Program-made: the position numbers and the translations under genes
Shown here: positions 26,775 through 35,608 of the stretch, piece after piece
How positions within the stretch are numbered: position 1 is the stretch's first letter
Layout: every line of letters begins with the position of its first letter
Notes under the pieces: model-generated
The model's database searches: none
What the model was told of the DNA's origin: nothing
What the model saw: the letters and a program-made list of their open reading frames with translations, nothing else
Source of the DNA: Actinomadura barringtoniae
GTDB taxonomy: Bacteria; Actinomycetota; Actinomycetes; Streptosporangiales; Streptosporangiaceae
Length of the DNA: 64,000 bases
Direction: 5' to 3'
NCBI RefSeq assembly: GCF_017573505.1
Contig: NZ_JAGEOJ010000016.1
Coordinates: forward strand, 186,001 to 250,000

Positions 26775-27908
26775 ATGGAGATCGTGATCATTGGGGCGGG
26801 GATCATCGGCCTCGCCACCGCCTGGCGGGCGGCGGCGCGCGGCGCGGACGTCACCCTGGTGGACCCGGATCCGGCGAGCGGCGCGACCGCCGTCGCCGCC
26901 GGGATGCTCACCCCGATCAGCGAGGTCACCTACGGCGAGGAGCCCCTGCTGCGGCTGGGACTGGCCTCGCGTGACCGCTATCCGGCGTTCGTCGCCGAGC
27001 TGGAGGCGCAGACCGGGCGCGACACGGGCCTGCGGACCGACGGGACGCTCGAGGTCGCCTTCGACTCCGACGACCTCGGTTACCTCGACGACCTGCGCCG
27101 GTTCCAGGAGTCGCTCGGCATCGCGGCCGAGGTGCTCACCGGCAGGGAGTGCCGCAAGCTCGAACCGATGCTCGCGCCCGCCGTGCGCGGCGGGCTGTTC
27201 GCGCCGCAGGACGGCTCGATCGATCCGCGGCGGCTCGCCCCCGCGCTGCTGGCGGCGGCCGAGGCGCTCGGCGTACGGCTCGTGAGGGAACGTGCCACCG
27301 CGATCCTCGTGGAGCACGACGCGGCGGTCGGCGTCCGTACCGAGGGCGGCGAGATGCGCGCCGACAAGGTTCTGCTGGCCGCGGGCTCGTGGTCGGGCGA
27401 CGTCGAGGGGCTGCCGCCCGGGGTCGTTCCGGCGATGCGGCCGGTCAAGGGCCAGGTCATGCGGCTCCGGACGAAGATCCCGTTCCTCCAGCGGACCACC
27501 CGGGGCCTGGTGAAGGGCTCGCCGATCTACCTGGTGCCGCGCGCGGACGGCGAGATCGTCGTCGGCGCCACCCAGGAGGAGATGGGCTTCGACACGCGGG
27601 TGACGGCGGGCGGCCTGTGGGAGCTGCTGCGCGACGCCCGCGAACTGCTGCCCGGCATCACCGAGCTGGAGTTCGCCGAGGTGTCGGCGGGGCTGCGGCC
27701 CGGCTCCCCCGACAACGCGCCGGTGATGGGCCCGAGCGCGCTGCCCGGCCTGTACCTGGGCATCGGCCACTTCCGCAACGGCATCCTGCTGACGCCGGTC
27801 AGCGCCGACGTGCTGGCCGGGGCCCTCGTGGACGGAACGGTGCCCGAGGTGGGCAGGCCCTTCACCCCCGACCGCTTCGGGGCGAACGAGTTCGAGGTGA
27901 CGAAGTGA
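26775..27908 (+). CDS. thiO: Glycine oxidase ThiO
   Basis: 377 residues. Oxidises glycine to the imine used for the thiazole ring. N-terminal FAD fold VIIGAGIIGLATAWRAA with AVAAGMLTPISEV, and C-terminal EVSAGLRPGSPDNAPVMGP and GIGHFRNGILLTPV typical of ThiO/DadA-type oxidases. The ATG lies seven bases after the ribosome binding site held inside the TPP riboswitch. Overlaps thiS as GTGA. Confidence 0.95.
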   Translation: MEIVIIGAGIIGLATAWRAAARGADVTLVDPDPASGATAVAAGMLTPISEVTYGEEPLLRLGLASRDRYPAFVAELEAQTGRDTGLRTDGTLEVAFDSDDLGYLDDLRRFQESLGIAAEVLTGRECRKLEPMLAPAVRGGLFAPQDGSIDPRRLAPALLAAAEALGVRLVRERATAILVEHDAAVGVRTEGGEMRADKVLLAAGSWSGDVEGLPPGVVPAMRPVKGQVMRLRTKIPFLQRTTRGLVKGSPIYLVPRADGEIVVGATQEEMGFDTRVTAGGLWELLRDARELLPGITELEFAEVSAGLRPGSPDNAPVMGPSALPGLYLGIGHFRNGILLTPVSADVLAGALVDGTVPEVGRPFTPDRFGANEFEVTK

Positions 27909-28105
27909 AGATCTTTGTGAACGGGGAGGCCCGCGAGCTGCCCGACGGCGCGAACGTGGCGGAGGTGGTCGCCGCCGTCACCGCCGCGCCGTCCGGGGTG
28001 GCCGCCGCGCTGAACGACGAGGTCGTGCGGCGGTCGGCGTGGGCCGCCACGACCCTGCGCGAGGCCGACCGGATCGAAGTGCTGACCGCCGTCCAGGGAG
28101 GATGA
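27905..28105 (+). CDS. thiS: Sulfur-carrier protein ThiS
   Basis: 66 residues, ubiquitin-like fold, ending in the essential Gly-Gly (TAVQGG) that is adenylated and thiocarboxylated. Starts MKIFVNGEARELPDG with GTG, overlapping thiO by four bases; the stop lies inside the thiG ribosome binding region. Carries sulfur to ThiG for thiazole synthesis. No thiF is in the window. Confidence 0.95.
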   Translation: MKIFVNGEARELPDGANVAEVVAAVTAAPSGVAAALNDEVVRRSAWAATTLREADRIEVLTAVQGG

Positions 28106-28110
28106 CCACG

Positions 28111-28908
28111 ATGACGACCGAGAACACCGGCGAGCCGGTCGGCACCGACGCGCTGGCCATCGGCGGCGAGACGTTCGGCTCGCGCCTGATCATGGGGACC
28201 GGCGGCGCGCCGAGCATGCAGATCATGCGCGAGGCGCTGGTCGCCTCCGGCACCGAGCTCACCACGGTGGCGATGCGCCGCGTCGACCCGTCGGCGCGCG
28301 GGTCGGTGCTGGACGTGCTGCGCGAGTGCGGCATCCGCGTACTGCCCAACACCGCGGGCTGCTTCACCGCGGGCGAGGCGGTGCTGACCGCCAAGCTCGC
28401 GCGCGAGGCGCTGGAGACCAACTGGGTGAAGCTCGAGGTGATCGCCGACGAGCACACCCTGCTGCCCGACCCGATCGAGCTGGTCGACGCCGCCGAGCAG
28501 CTGGTCGACGACGGCTTCGTCGTGCTCGCCTACACCAACGACGACCCGGTCCTGGCCCGCCGCCTGGAGCAGCTCGGCTGCGCGGCCGTCATGCCGCTCG
28601 GCTCCCCCATCGGCTCGGGCCTGGGCATCCGCAACCCGCACAACATCGAGCTGATCGTCGAGCGGGCGAACGTGCCGATCGTGCTGGACGCCGGGCTCGG
28701 CACCGCCAGCGACGCGGCGCTGGCGATGGAGCTCGGCTGCGACGCCGTGCTGCTGGCCACCGCCGTCACTCGTGCGCAGTCCCCCGAACGGATGGCCGCC
28801 GCGATGCGGCACGCCGTGGAGGGCGGCCGTCTCGCCCGGCTGGCGGGCCGGATCCCCAAGCGGCGCTACGCCCAGGCGTCCTCCCCCTGGGAGGGGCTCA
28901 GCGGCTGA
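28111..28908 (+). CDS. thiG: Thiazole synthase ThiG
   Basis: 265 residues. Builds thiazole phosphate from DXP, dehydroglycine and ThiS thiocarboxylate. Schiff-base Lys in ETNWVKLEVI, plus MGTGGAPSMQIM, VLPNTAGCFTAGEAV, PLGSPIGSGLGIRN and VLDAGLGTASDAALAME. The ATG at 28111 is chosen because GGAGG is nine bases away; the ATG at 28102 touches the GGAGG. Last gene of the thiO-thiS-thiG operon. Confidence 0.95.
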   Translation: MTTENTGEPVGTDALAIGGETFGSRLIMGTGGAPSMQIMREALVASGTELTTVAMRRVDPSARGSVLDVLRECGIRVLPNTAGCFTAGEAVLTAKLAREALETNWVKLEVIADEHTLLPDPIELVDAAEQLVDDGFVVLAYTNDDPVLARRLEQLGCAAVMPLGSPIGSGLGIRNPHNIELIVERANVPIVLDAGLGTASDAALAMELGCDAVLLATAVTRAQSPERMAAAMRHAVEGGRLARLAGRIPKRRYAQASSPWEGLSG

Positions 28909-28955
28909 ACCGCGACGATGAAGCGCTGCTAACGCGTGCCCTGTAGGAATACTCG

Positions 28956-29060
28956 GTGGACCTGAACAGTCGTGCCACCCGAGAATCGACGGAGAGATCT
29001 TCCACGAGCACCGCAACGACGCCGGTCACTTCGGTGTTCGTGGAAGTGTCGTCGACCTAA
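28956..29060 (+). CDS. Possible 34-residue leader peptide before the DMT transporter
   Basis: GTG start eight bases after AGGA, then a Thr/Ser-rich peptide (VDLNSRATRESTERS...) ending FVEVSST, with TAA ten bases before the transporter ATG. A 15-bp inverted repeat (28999-29013 / 29032-29046, one G-U pair) lies inside it. A regulatory role for translation through the hairpin is inferred; the peptide could equally be incidental. Confidence 0.35.
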   Translation: MDLNSRATRESTERSSTSTATTPVTSVFVEVSST

Positions 29061-29070
29061 GGTGCAGCTC

Positions 29071-30087
29071 ATGGAACAGCTTGAGGCGGCCAGGCCGCGT
29101 GTAGACCGTCTCGCCGTCGCGGCCGCTTCCGTGACGGTCGTCTTCTGGGCGTCGGCCTTCGTGGCCATCCGGGCCGCCGGCAAGGACTACAGCCCCGGCG
29201 CGCTCGCGCTCGGGCGGCTTCTCGCCGGCGCCGTGACGCTCGCGCTCATCTGTCTCGTCCGGCGTGAGGGCCTGCCGCCGCGCGCCGCCTGGCCCGGCAT
29301 CATCGCCTCGGGCGTGCTGTGGTTCGGCGCCTACATGGTGGTGCTCAACTGGGGCGAGCAGGAGGTCGACGCGGGCACCGCGGCGCTGCTGGTCAACATC
29401 GGCCCGATCCTGATCGCGCTGCTCGGCGGCTGGCTGCTGAAGGAGGGCTTCCCGCCGCGGCTCATGGCCGGGATGGCGGTCTCGTTCGCCGGCGCCGCCG
29501 TGGTCGGCCTGTCGATGTCGAACGGTGGCAGGTCCTCGCTGCTCGGCGTGGTCCTGTGCCTGCTGGCCGCCATCACCTACGCCTCCGGCGTCGTCAGCCA
29601 GAAGCCCGCGCTGCGCAAGGCGTCGGCGCTGCAGGTGACCACGTTCGGCTGCGTCATCGGCGCGGTCTTCTGCCTGCCGTTCTCCGGCCAGCTGATCTCC
29701 GAGCTCCCCGACGCCTCGACCACGGCGACGCTGAACATGGTCTACCTGGGCGTCTTCCCGACCGCGCTGGCGTTCACCACCTGGGCGTACGCGCTGGCGC
29801 GCACCTCGGCGGGCAAGATGGGCGCGACCACCTACGCCGCGCCCGCCCTGGTCGTGCTGATGTCGTGGCTGCTGCTGGGCGAGGTCCCGGGCCTGCTGAC
29901 CCTGGCCGGCGGCGTGATCTGCCTGGGCGGCGTCGCGGTGTCCCGTTCGCGCGGCCGGAAGGCCACGGCCCAGGCGGTCCAGGCGGACCAGGCGGCCGAG
30001 ACCGCCCCGGTCGCGCCGGTGGCTCAGACCGAGGAGCGCTCGGCTTCCTCTTCGGCGATGGCGGCGGGGTCGGGCTCGTCCTCGTGA
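29071..30087 (+). CDS. EamA/DMT-family transporter
   Basis: 338 residues, ten predicted membrane segments in two EamA repeats (FWASAFVAIRAAGKDYSPGA at the first helix; second repeat from LLGVVLCLLAAITYASGVV). Exports or imports metabolites or amino acids; specificity unknown. The C-terminal ~50 residues are an Ala/Gln/Glu/Ser-rich cytoplasmic tail. The final 64 bases overlap the 3' end of the convergent MMPL gene. ATG preceded by AAGGTG. Confidence 0.9.
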   Translation: MEQLEAARPRVDRLAVAAASVTVVFWASAFVAIRAAGKDYSPGALALGRLLAGAVTLALICLVRREGLPPRAAWPGIIASGVLWFGAYMVVLNWGEQEVDAGTAALLVNIGPILIALLGGWLLKEGFPPRLMAGMAVSFAGAAVVGLSMSNGGRSSLLGVVLCLLAAITYASGVVSQKPALRKASALQVTTFGCVIGAVFCLPFSGQLISELPDASTTATLNMVYLGVFPTALAFTTWAYALARTSAGKMGATTYAAPALVVLMSWLLLGEVPGLLTLAGGVICLGGVAVSRSRGRKATAQAVQADQAAETAPVAPVAQTEERSASSSAMAAGSGSSS

Positions 30088-32153
30088 CCCGGCCACCAGG
30101 CGACGTGGCCGAGCAGCACGGTGACGGCGGGCACCAGGAACATCGACATGACGAAGGCCGACAGGATCACGCCCATCGCCACTGAGGTGCCCATCTCCTG
30201 CATCGCGGCGGCGTTCGCCAGCAGGAACGTGCCGAAGCTGCCGGCCAGGATGAGGCCCGCCGACGCGATGGTCGGCGCGGCCTGCTGGAAGGCGTGGGCC
30301 ACCCCTTCGCGCGGTGGGTGCCCGGCGCGCGCCTCCTCTCTGAGGCGCGCGATCATCAGGATGTTGTAGTCGGTGCCGAGCGCGACCACGAACAGGTACA
30401 CGATCAGGGGCAGGAAGAAGATCACGCCCGCGTGCCCCTTGATCCCCTGGAAGAGGAAGACGGCCGCGCCGATCGTGCCGAGGAAGCTGAGCACCACGGC
30501 GATCATCAGGTAGATCGGCGCGACGACGCTGCGCAGCAGCAGGCCGAGGATGATCGCGATCAGCAGGCCGGCGATCGGGAACACGACCTTGTAGTCGCGG
30601 TTCATCGCGCTCTGCAGGTCGACCATGATCGCCGTCTGGCCGCCGACGAGCGCCTCGGTGCCCTGCGGCGCGCCGGACGAGGCGGCCTTGCGGATGCCCG
30701 GGATGCTGTCCATCGCCGCGCTGGACAGCGGGTCCTTGGACAGCTGTACCTCGATCAGCGCGGTGCGGCCGTTGGCGCTCGGCATCGGCTTGCCGACGGC
30801 GGCGACGCCCTCCGCGCCGTGCAGCTTGGCGGCGACCTCGGCGGGCGCCCCGGCGGGCAGCGGGCGCGCCGAGGTGCTGTTGACGTAGACCTGGGTCGCC
30901 TCCTGCGCGCCCGCCGGGAAGCCCTTCTCCAGCGCGACGATGCCCTTGGCGGCCTCGGTGTCGGGCGGCGCGGAGGCCATGTCGAAGTTGGCCTTGAAGC
31001 CGAGCGCCCCGAACGCCAGCGCGACCAGGATCACACCGGACACCAGCGCGACGATGCCGGGCTTGCGGCCGATGAACGCGCCGATCTTCCCGGAGGTCTT
31101 GTGGGCGGGCTCGCGCTGCCAGTTCTTGGACGGCCAGAACACCTTCGGGCCGAGCAGCGACACCACGGCCGGGATCAGCGTGAGCGCCGCGACCAGCGTG
31201 GTCGCGATCGCGATGCTCATCGCCGGGCCCATCGACTTCAGCATGCCGAGCGAGGCCAGCACCAGCGCACAGAACGCGATGATCACGGCGAACGCGGCGG
31301 ACGCGATCACCTCGCCGACCTTGTGCACGGCCGACACCATGGCCTGCTTCTTGTCCTCGCCCGCACGCAGCCGTTCCCGATATCGGAACAGCAGGAACAG
31401 GATGTAGTCGGTGCCGACGCCGAACAGCACGATCGGCATCAGCGAGCTGGTCATCTGGTCGGCCTTGAGCCCGAAGACCTTGTTCACCGTGCCGATCAGC
31501 GACAGCGCGACCATCATCACCAGCGCGACCGTGAACAACGGCAGCAGGGCCGCCACCACGCTGCGGAACGTGAAGATCAATAGGACGAAGATCACGATGA
31601 CGGTGGCCATCAGCGTGATCTGGTCGCTCTTCTCGTACGACTTGGTCGCGTCGGCGTTCACCGCCGCCTGGCCGGTGACCAGCGCGCTCAGCCCGCTCCC
31701 GGCCGTGTCCGTCTTGATGTCGTCGCGCAGCGTCTCGATGCCCTTGGTCACCTCAGGGTCGCTGAAGTCCTGGGACGAGAACCTGACGTTGATCATCTGG
31801 ACCATCTTGTTGGCCGACACCGGGCCCGGCGCGATCCCCTGGACGCCCTTGACGTGCGCGCCCTGCAGTTTGGCCGCCAGCGCGACGGTCCGCGCCTGGT
31901 CCTGCGCCGTCAGCGCCCGGCCGTCCTCGCGGGTGACCACGACGATCGCGGTCTGCCCCTTGGCCTGCGGGAACGCCTTCTCGGCGAGCTTGAACGCCTG
32001 GACCGAGGCGTACTTGCCCGGCAGGAAGTCGGTCTGCTGGTTGCTGGCCTTGAACTTCGGCGCGAAGCCCACCAGGAGGACCGCGGCCACGATCCACGCC
32101 CCGATGACCCACCAGCGCCGACGCACGACGAAACGCCCGATCCATGCGAACAC
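30024..32153 (-). CDS. MMPL/RND-superfamily membrane transporter
   Basis: 709 residues with twelve membrane segments in the RND pattern: one helix, a ~150-residue extracellular domain, six helices, a second extracellular domain, five helices. Helix 4 region FGVGTDYILFLLFRYRERLRAGE and its repeat ALGTDYNILMIARLREEARAG carry the proton-relay Gly-Thr-Asp-Tyr pairs of MMPL proteins. Likely exports a lipid, pigment precursor or drug. Monocistronic. An Asp/Glu-rich C-terminal tail overlaps the convergent DMT gene. Confidence 0.92.
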   Translation of the reverse strand: MFAWIGRFVVRRRWWVIGAWIVAAVLLVGFAPKFKASNQQTDFLPGKYASVQAFKLAEKAFPQAKGQTAIVVVTREDGRALTAQDQARTVALAAKLQGAHVKGVQGIAPGPVSANKMVQMINVRFSSQDFSDPEVTKGIETLRDDIKTDTAGSGLSALVTGQAAVNADATKSYEKSDQITLMATVIVIFVLLIFTFRSVVAALLPLFTVALVMMVALSLIGTVNKVFGLKADQMTSSLMPIVLFGVGTDYILFLLFRYRERLRAGEDKKQAMVSAVHKVGEVIASAAFAVIIAFCALVLASLGMLKSMGPAMSIAIATTLVAALTLIPAVVSLLGPKVFWPSKNWQREPAHKTSGKIGAFIGRKPGIVALVSGVILVALAFGALGFKANFDMASAPPDTEAAKGIVALEKGFPAGAQEATQVYVNSTSARPLPAGAPAEVAAKLHGAEGVAAVGKPMPSANGRTALIEVQLSKDPLSSAAMDSIPGIRKAASSGAPQGTEALVGGQTAIMVDLQSAMNRDYKVVFPIAGLLIAIILGLLLRSVVAPIYLMIAVVLSFLGTIGAAVFLFQGIKGHAGVIFFLPLIVYLFVVALGTDYNILMIARLREEARAGHPPREGVAHAFQQAAPTIASAGLILAGSFGTFLLANAAAMQEMGTSVAMGVILSAFVMSMFLVPAVTVLLGHVAWWPGHEDEPDPAAIAEEEAERSSV

Positions 32154-32350
32154 AGCGAAGCCCCCGACTCCCCCGTCAAGCCCGTACTCGCGTACGGCAA
32201 GATCAATTCAGCGGATTACTACCCGCTGTCGCAGATCAGACACATGCAGTGCCAAGCGAGGGTGACCCGGGACACTGGTTCCCCAAGACCATCAATGCTC
32301 ATACTCCCGACTGATGAGACACGCTTGGAAACACCTTTAAACTCGCTCTG

Positions 32351-34300
32351 ATGGACGCGACTGTTGCTGACCCACTCGTCGGGCATGTGCTCGACGGGCG
32401 ATACCGCATTGAGTCGCGGATCGCCCGTGGGGGCATGGCCACCGTCTACGTGGCCCGCGACATCAGGCTCGACAGGGTGATCGCGCTCAAGGTGATGCAC
32501 TCCCACCTGGCCTCCGACGAGGACTTCGTCGCGCGGTTCATCGGCGAGGCCAAGGCCGCCGCCGCGCTCTCCCACCCGAACGTCGTCGCGGTCTACGACC
32601 AGCGCACCGACGGCGAGCACGTCTTCCTGGTCATGGAGTACGTGCCCGGGCGGACCCTGCGCGACCTGCTGAACGAGCGGGGCCGCCTCGGCCCGCGCGA
32701 GGCGCTGGAGATCCTGCAGCCGATGCTGGCGGCGCTCGGCGCCGCGCACCGCGCCGGGCTGGTGCACCGGGACGTCAAGCCCGAGAACGTGCTGCTCACC
32801 GACGACGGCCAGATCAAGGTGGCCGACTTCGGGCTGGCCAGGGCCGAGAGCGCCAGCAAGATGACCAAGACCGGGCTGATCATCGGCACGGTCGGCTACC
32901 TGGCCCCCGAGCAGGTGCTGTCGGGCAACGCCGACATCCGCTCGGACGTCTACGCGGCCGGCGTGCTGCTGTACGAGCTGATGACCGGCGTCCTGCCGCA
33001 CCAGGGCGACACGCCCCTGGCCATCGCCTACAAGCACGTGAACGAGGCCGTCCCGCCGCCGTCGCACACGCTGCCGGGGATCACCCCCGAGATCGACCTG
33101 CTGGTCACCCGCGCGACCTCGCACGACCCGGGGCGCCGTCCCCAGGACGCCAACGCCTTCCTGGCCGCCGTCGCCGAGGTGCACGGCGGCCTGCCCCGCG
33201 ACTTCGACTGGCGCGTCGAGCAGTCCGGGCGTTCACAGACCTCGATGCTGGAGTCGGCGCCGCCCGCGCCGACCCAGGCGCCGAGCGGCGACGGCCACAC
33301 CGCCGTGTACGACGCGCGGACCGCCCCGGCCGAGTACCTGCCGCGCCGGTCCGGCGGCGACAAGGTCGTCGGCGCCCTCACCGGCCGCTACGTCCTCATC
33401 GCCATCGGCGCGGTCGCGGCCGTGATCCTCGGCTGGGCCGTCTGGTACCAGGTCTCCGGGCAGTACCACCACGTACCGGAGAAGGTCGTCGGCATGCAGC
33501 TGTCGGCCGCCGAGAAGAAGCTGCGCGACGACGGGCTCCAGGTCCGGGTGGCCGAGGCGGTCTACGACGACCACGTGCAGAAGGGCCAGGTCGCCAAGTC
33601 CAACCCGCCCGGCGGCGCGCGCGTCGGCGACGGCGCGGTCGTCACGCTGACCCCGTCCAAGGGCCGCATCCCGCGCGAGGTGCCCGACGTCGGCGGCAAG
33701 TCCCAGGACGAGGCCCGGCAGATCCTGGAGGGCAAGGGCTTCAAGGTCGGCGACGTCAGCAAGGACACCTCACAGACGGTCGACAAGGACCACGTCATCC
33801 GCACCAGCCCGGTGGCCGGCAAGAAGACCTCCCCCGACAACCCGGTCAACATCGTGCTCAGCACCGGCATGTCCATGCCCGACCTGGTCGGCACGAACGG
33901 CGAGCAGGCCAAGAACACGCTGCGCTCGATGGGTCTGGACGTGAAGGTCGACACGCAGAAGGACGACAGCAAGCCGGCCGGCGTGGTGCTCAGCCAGAAC
34001 CCCCGGTCCGGCGACGGCGTCTCGCGCGGCGACCAGGTCAACCTCGTCATCAACGAGCAGAAGTGCGACATCAACCTGGGCCCGTTCGGCAAGTACGGCT
34101 GCGACAACGGCGACCAGAACGGCGACCAGCAGCTCCCGGTTCCCGACGTCACCGGCCAGAACGCCGATGACGCCAAGTCCACGCTGGAGGACGCGGGATT
34201 CCACGTCAACGTCCTCGGCGGCGGCGACAACGTCCGCACCCAGACCCCCGCGGGCGGCACCACCTCGCCCCGCGGCTCGACCGTCTTCCTCATCACCTGA
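32351..34300 (+). CDS. pknL: PASTA-domain Ser/Thr protein kinase (PknL counterpart)
   Basis: 649 residues. The kinase domain (about 15-275) has RIARGGMATVYVARD, VHRDVKPENVLL, ADFGLARAESASKMTKTG and GTVGYLAPEQVL. A linker is followed by one membrane helix (about 350-372) and four extracellular PASTA repeats beginning PEKVVGMQL, REVPDVGGKS, MPDLVGTNGE and VPDVTGQNAD. A Cys-containing spacer (QKCDINLGPFGKYGCDNGD) separates repeats three and four. PASTA domains sense muropeptides or lipid II. The location between an Rv2175c homologue and aroG argues for PknL rather than PknB; no pknA, pbpA or rodA are nearby. Confidence 0.9.
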   Translation: MDATVADPLVGHVLDGRYRIESRIARGGMATVYVARDIRLDRVIALKVMHSHLASDEDFVARFIGEAKAAAALSHPNVVAVYDQRTDGEHVFLVMEYVPGRTLRDLLNERGRLGPREALEILQPMLAALGAAHRAGLVHRDVKPENVLLTDDGQIKVADFGLARAESASKMTKTGLIIGTVGYLAPEQVLSGNADIRSDVYAAGVLLYELMTGVLPHQGDTPLAIAYKHVNEAVPPPSHTLPGITPEIDLLVTRATSHDPGRRPQDANAFLAAVAEVHGGLPRDFDWRVEQSGRSQTSMLESAPPAPTQAPSGDGHTAVYDARTAPAEYLPRRSGGDKVVGALTGRYVLIAIGAVAAVILGWAVWYQVSGQYHHVPEKVVGMQLSAAEKKLRDDGLQVRVAEAVYDDHVQKGQVAKSNPPGGARVGDGAVVTLTPSKGRIPREVPDVGGKSQDEARQILEGKGFKVGDVSKDTSQTVDKDHVIRTSPVAGKKTSPDNPVNIVLSTGMSMPDLVGTNGEQAKNTLRSMGLDVKVDTQKDDSKPAGVVLSQNPRSGDGVSRGDQVNLVINEQKCDINLGPFGKYGCDNGDQNGDQQLPVPDVTGQNADDAKSTLEDAGFHVNVLGGGDNVRTQTPAGGTTSPRGSTVFLIT

Positions 34301-34319
34301 CGGCTAGGCTGAACGGTCT

Positions 34320-35171
34320 ATGACCTCAGCGAAAAGCCCCATCGGGGGTCACGTTCCCGTCGCCGGGGGCATGGCCACCAAGGGCCTGAAGTACGCCGCC
34401 GACATCGGCGCCGAGACCGTCCAGGTGTTCGTGACCAACCCGCGCGGCTGGGCGCAGGCGGCCGGGAACCCGGCCGAGGACGCCAAGCTCCGCGAGAGCG
34501 GCGTCCCGGCGTTCCTGCACGCCCCGTACCTGGTGAACTTCGGCTCGCCGACCGCCGACACGCTGGAGAAGTCGGTGGCGTCCGTACGGCACGCCCTGCA
34601 CCGCGGCGCCGAGATCGGCGCGCTCGGCGTGGTGGTGCACACCGGCTCGGCGGTGACCCAGTCGTTCGACGAGGCGATGCGCCAGGTCCATGAGCACGTG
34701 CTGCCGATGCTGGAGGAGCTGCCCGAGGACGCGCCCGACCTGCTGCTGGAGCCGATGGCCGGGCAGGGCAACATGCTCTGCGCGACCGTCGACCAGCTCG
34801 GCCCGTTCTTCGAGCGGCTCGAGCACCACCCCAAGGTCGGCGTGTGCCTCGACACCTGCCACGCGTTCGCCGCCGGGCACGACCTGGCCGCCGAGGGCGG
34901 GGTCAAGGAGACCATCGACCTGCTGGTGAGCACGGTCGGCGAGGGCCGGCTGAAGCTCGTGCACGCCAACGACTCCAAGGACGTCTGCGGCTCGGCCAAG
35001 GACCGCCACGAGAACATCGGCGCGGGCAACATCGGCGAGGCGCCGTTCGGCGAGCTGCTCCACCACCCGGCCGTCGCGGGCGTCCCGTTCATCATCGAGA
35101 CCCCGGGCCGCGCCCCCGAGCCGCACGCCAAGGACATCGAGACCCTCAAGCGCCTGCGCGACGAGGGCTGA
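34320..35171 (+). CDS. nfo: Endonuclease IV (AP endonuclease)
   Basis: 283 residues. Cleaves DNA 5' to abasic sites in base-excision repair. The tri-zinc site residues are in place: FLHAPYLVN, VVHTGSAV, LLEPMAGQG, VCLDTCHAFAAGHD, LVHANDSKD with RHENIGAG, and FIIETPG. Starts 19 bases after the PASTA kinase stop, so possibly cotranscribed. A very strong terminator follows. Confidence 0.95.
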   Translation: MTSAKSPIGGHVPVAGGMATKGLKYAADIGAETVQVFVTNPRGWAQAAGNPAEDAKLRESGVPAFLHAPYLVNFGSPTADTLEKSVASVRHALHRGAEIGALGVVVHTGSAVTQSFDEAMRQVHEHVLPMLEELPEDAPDLLLEPMAGQGNMLCATVDQLGPFFERLEHHPKVGVCLDTCHAFAAGHDLAAEGGVKETIDLLVSTVGEGRLKLVHANDSKDVCGSAKDRHENIGAGNIGEAPFGELLHHPAVAGVPFIIETPGRAPEPHAKDIETLKRLRDEG

Positions 35172-35202
35172 GAACGCAGCGAACGCTGAGAAGCGGGAAA
35201 AG

Positions 35203-35232
35203 GTGAAGGGGCCCGCGTGCGGGCCCCTTCAC
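35203..35232 (+). terminator. Strong terminator after nfo
   Basis: Perfect 14-bp inverted repeat (35203-35216 / 35219-35232) followed by TTGAATAA. One of the strongest hairpins in the window and symmetric enough to act both ways. Confidence 0.85.
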
Positions 35233-35246
35233 TTGAATAAGACTCA

Positions 35247-35367
35247 GGCGCTGCTGAACAACCCCCCGACTGTTCAGCAGCGCCCGAGCCACCGCCATCG
35301 GATCCCACCCCCCCGGTACGGGATCCGACGGCTCCTGATCCGGCGTACGACATGCGCCCGCCGGATC
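35247..35367. other. Three further consecutive hairpins in the nfo-symporter gap
   Basis: Directly after the nfo terminator: a perfect 14-bp stem with a C-rich 10-base loop (35247-35260 / 35271-35284), an 8-bp stem CGGATCCC/GGGATCCG (35299-35306 / 35320-35327) and a 9-bp stem (35337-35345 / 35359-35367). The 437-base gap between the converging nfo and symporter genes holds no credible protein gene. The remaining part (35368-35608) shows a near-exact 15-base direct repeat around 35540-35580 (ACGACGARCGGTCGA) and nothing else. Confidence 0.75.
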
Positions 35368-35608
35368 TCCAGTTTTGTTCGTGCTCGAGGTCTTTCGCGG
35401 CGCCGTGTCCGCCCGCCCCCCGAGTGCGGTGTGGTGTTTGGTGCCACTGAGAACACTAGGGGCCTGAGAGACTCGCGGGGCGCCTGGAAACACCGCCGTC
35501 GGTGAACGGTGCGTAGTCGGCGCTGTACGTAGAGTAATCGTACGACGAACGGTCGATCATGCACGACGAGCGGTCGAGCGGGCGCGGTGGAAGCGACGAC
35601 CGCGCAGG

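Noticed and set aside
35146..35493. Minus-strand frame of 115 residues in the nfo-symporter gap
   Set aside because: It runs through the terminator and the hairpins, so its sequence is fixed by RNA structure. No ribosome binding site or recognisable family.
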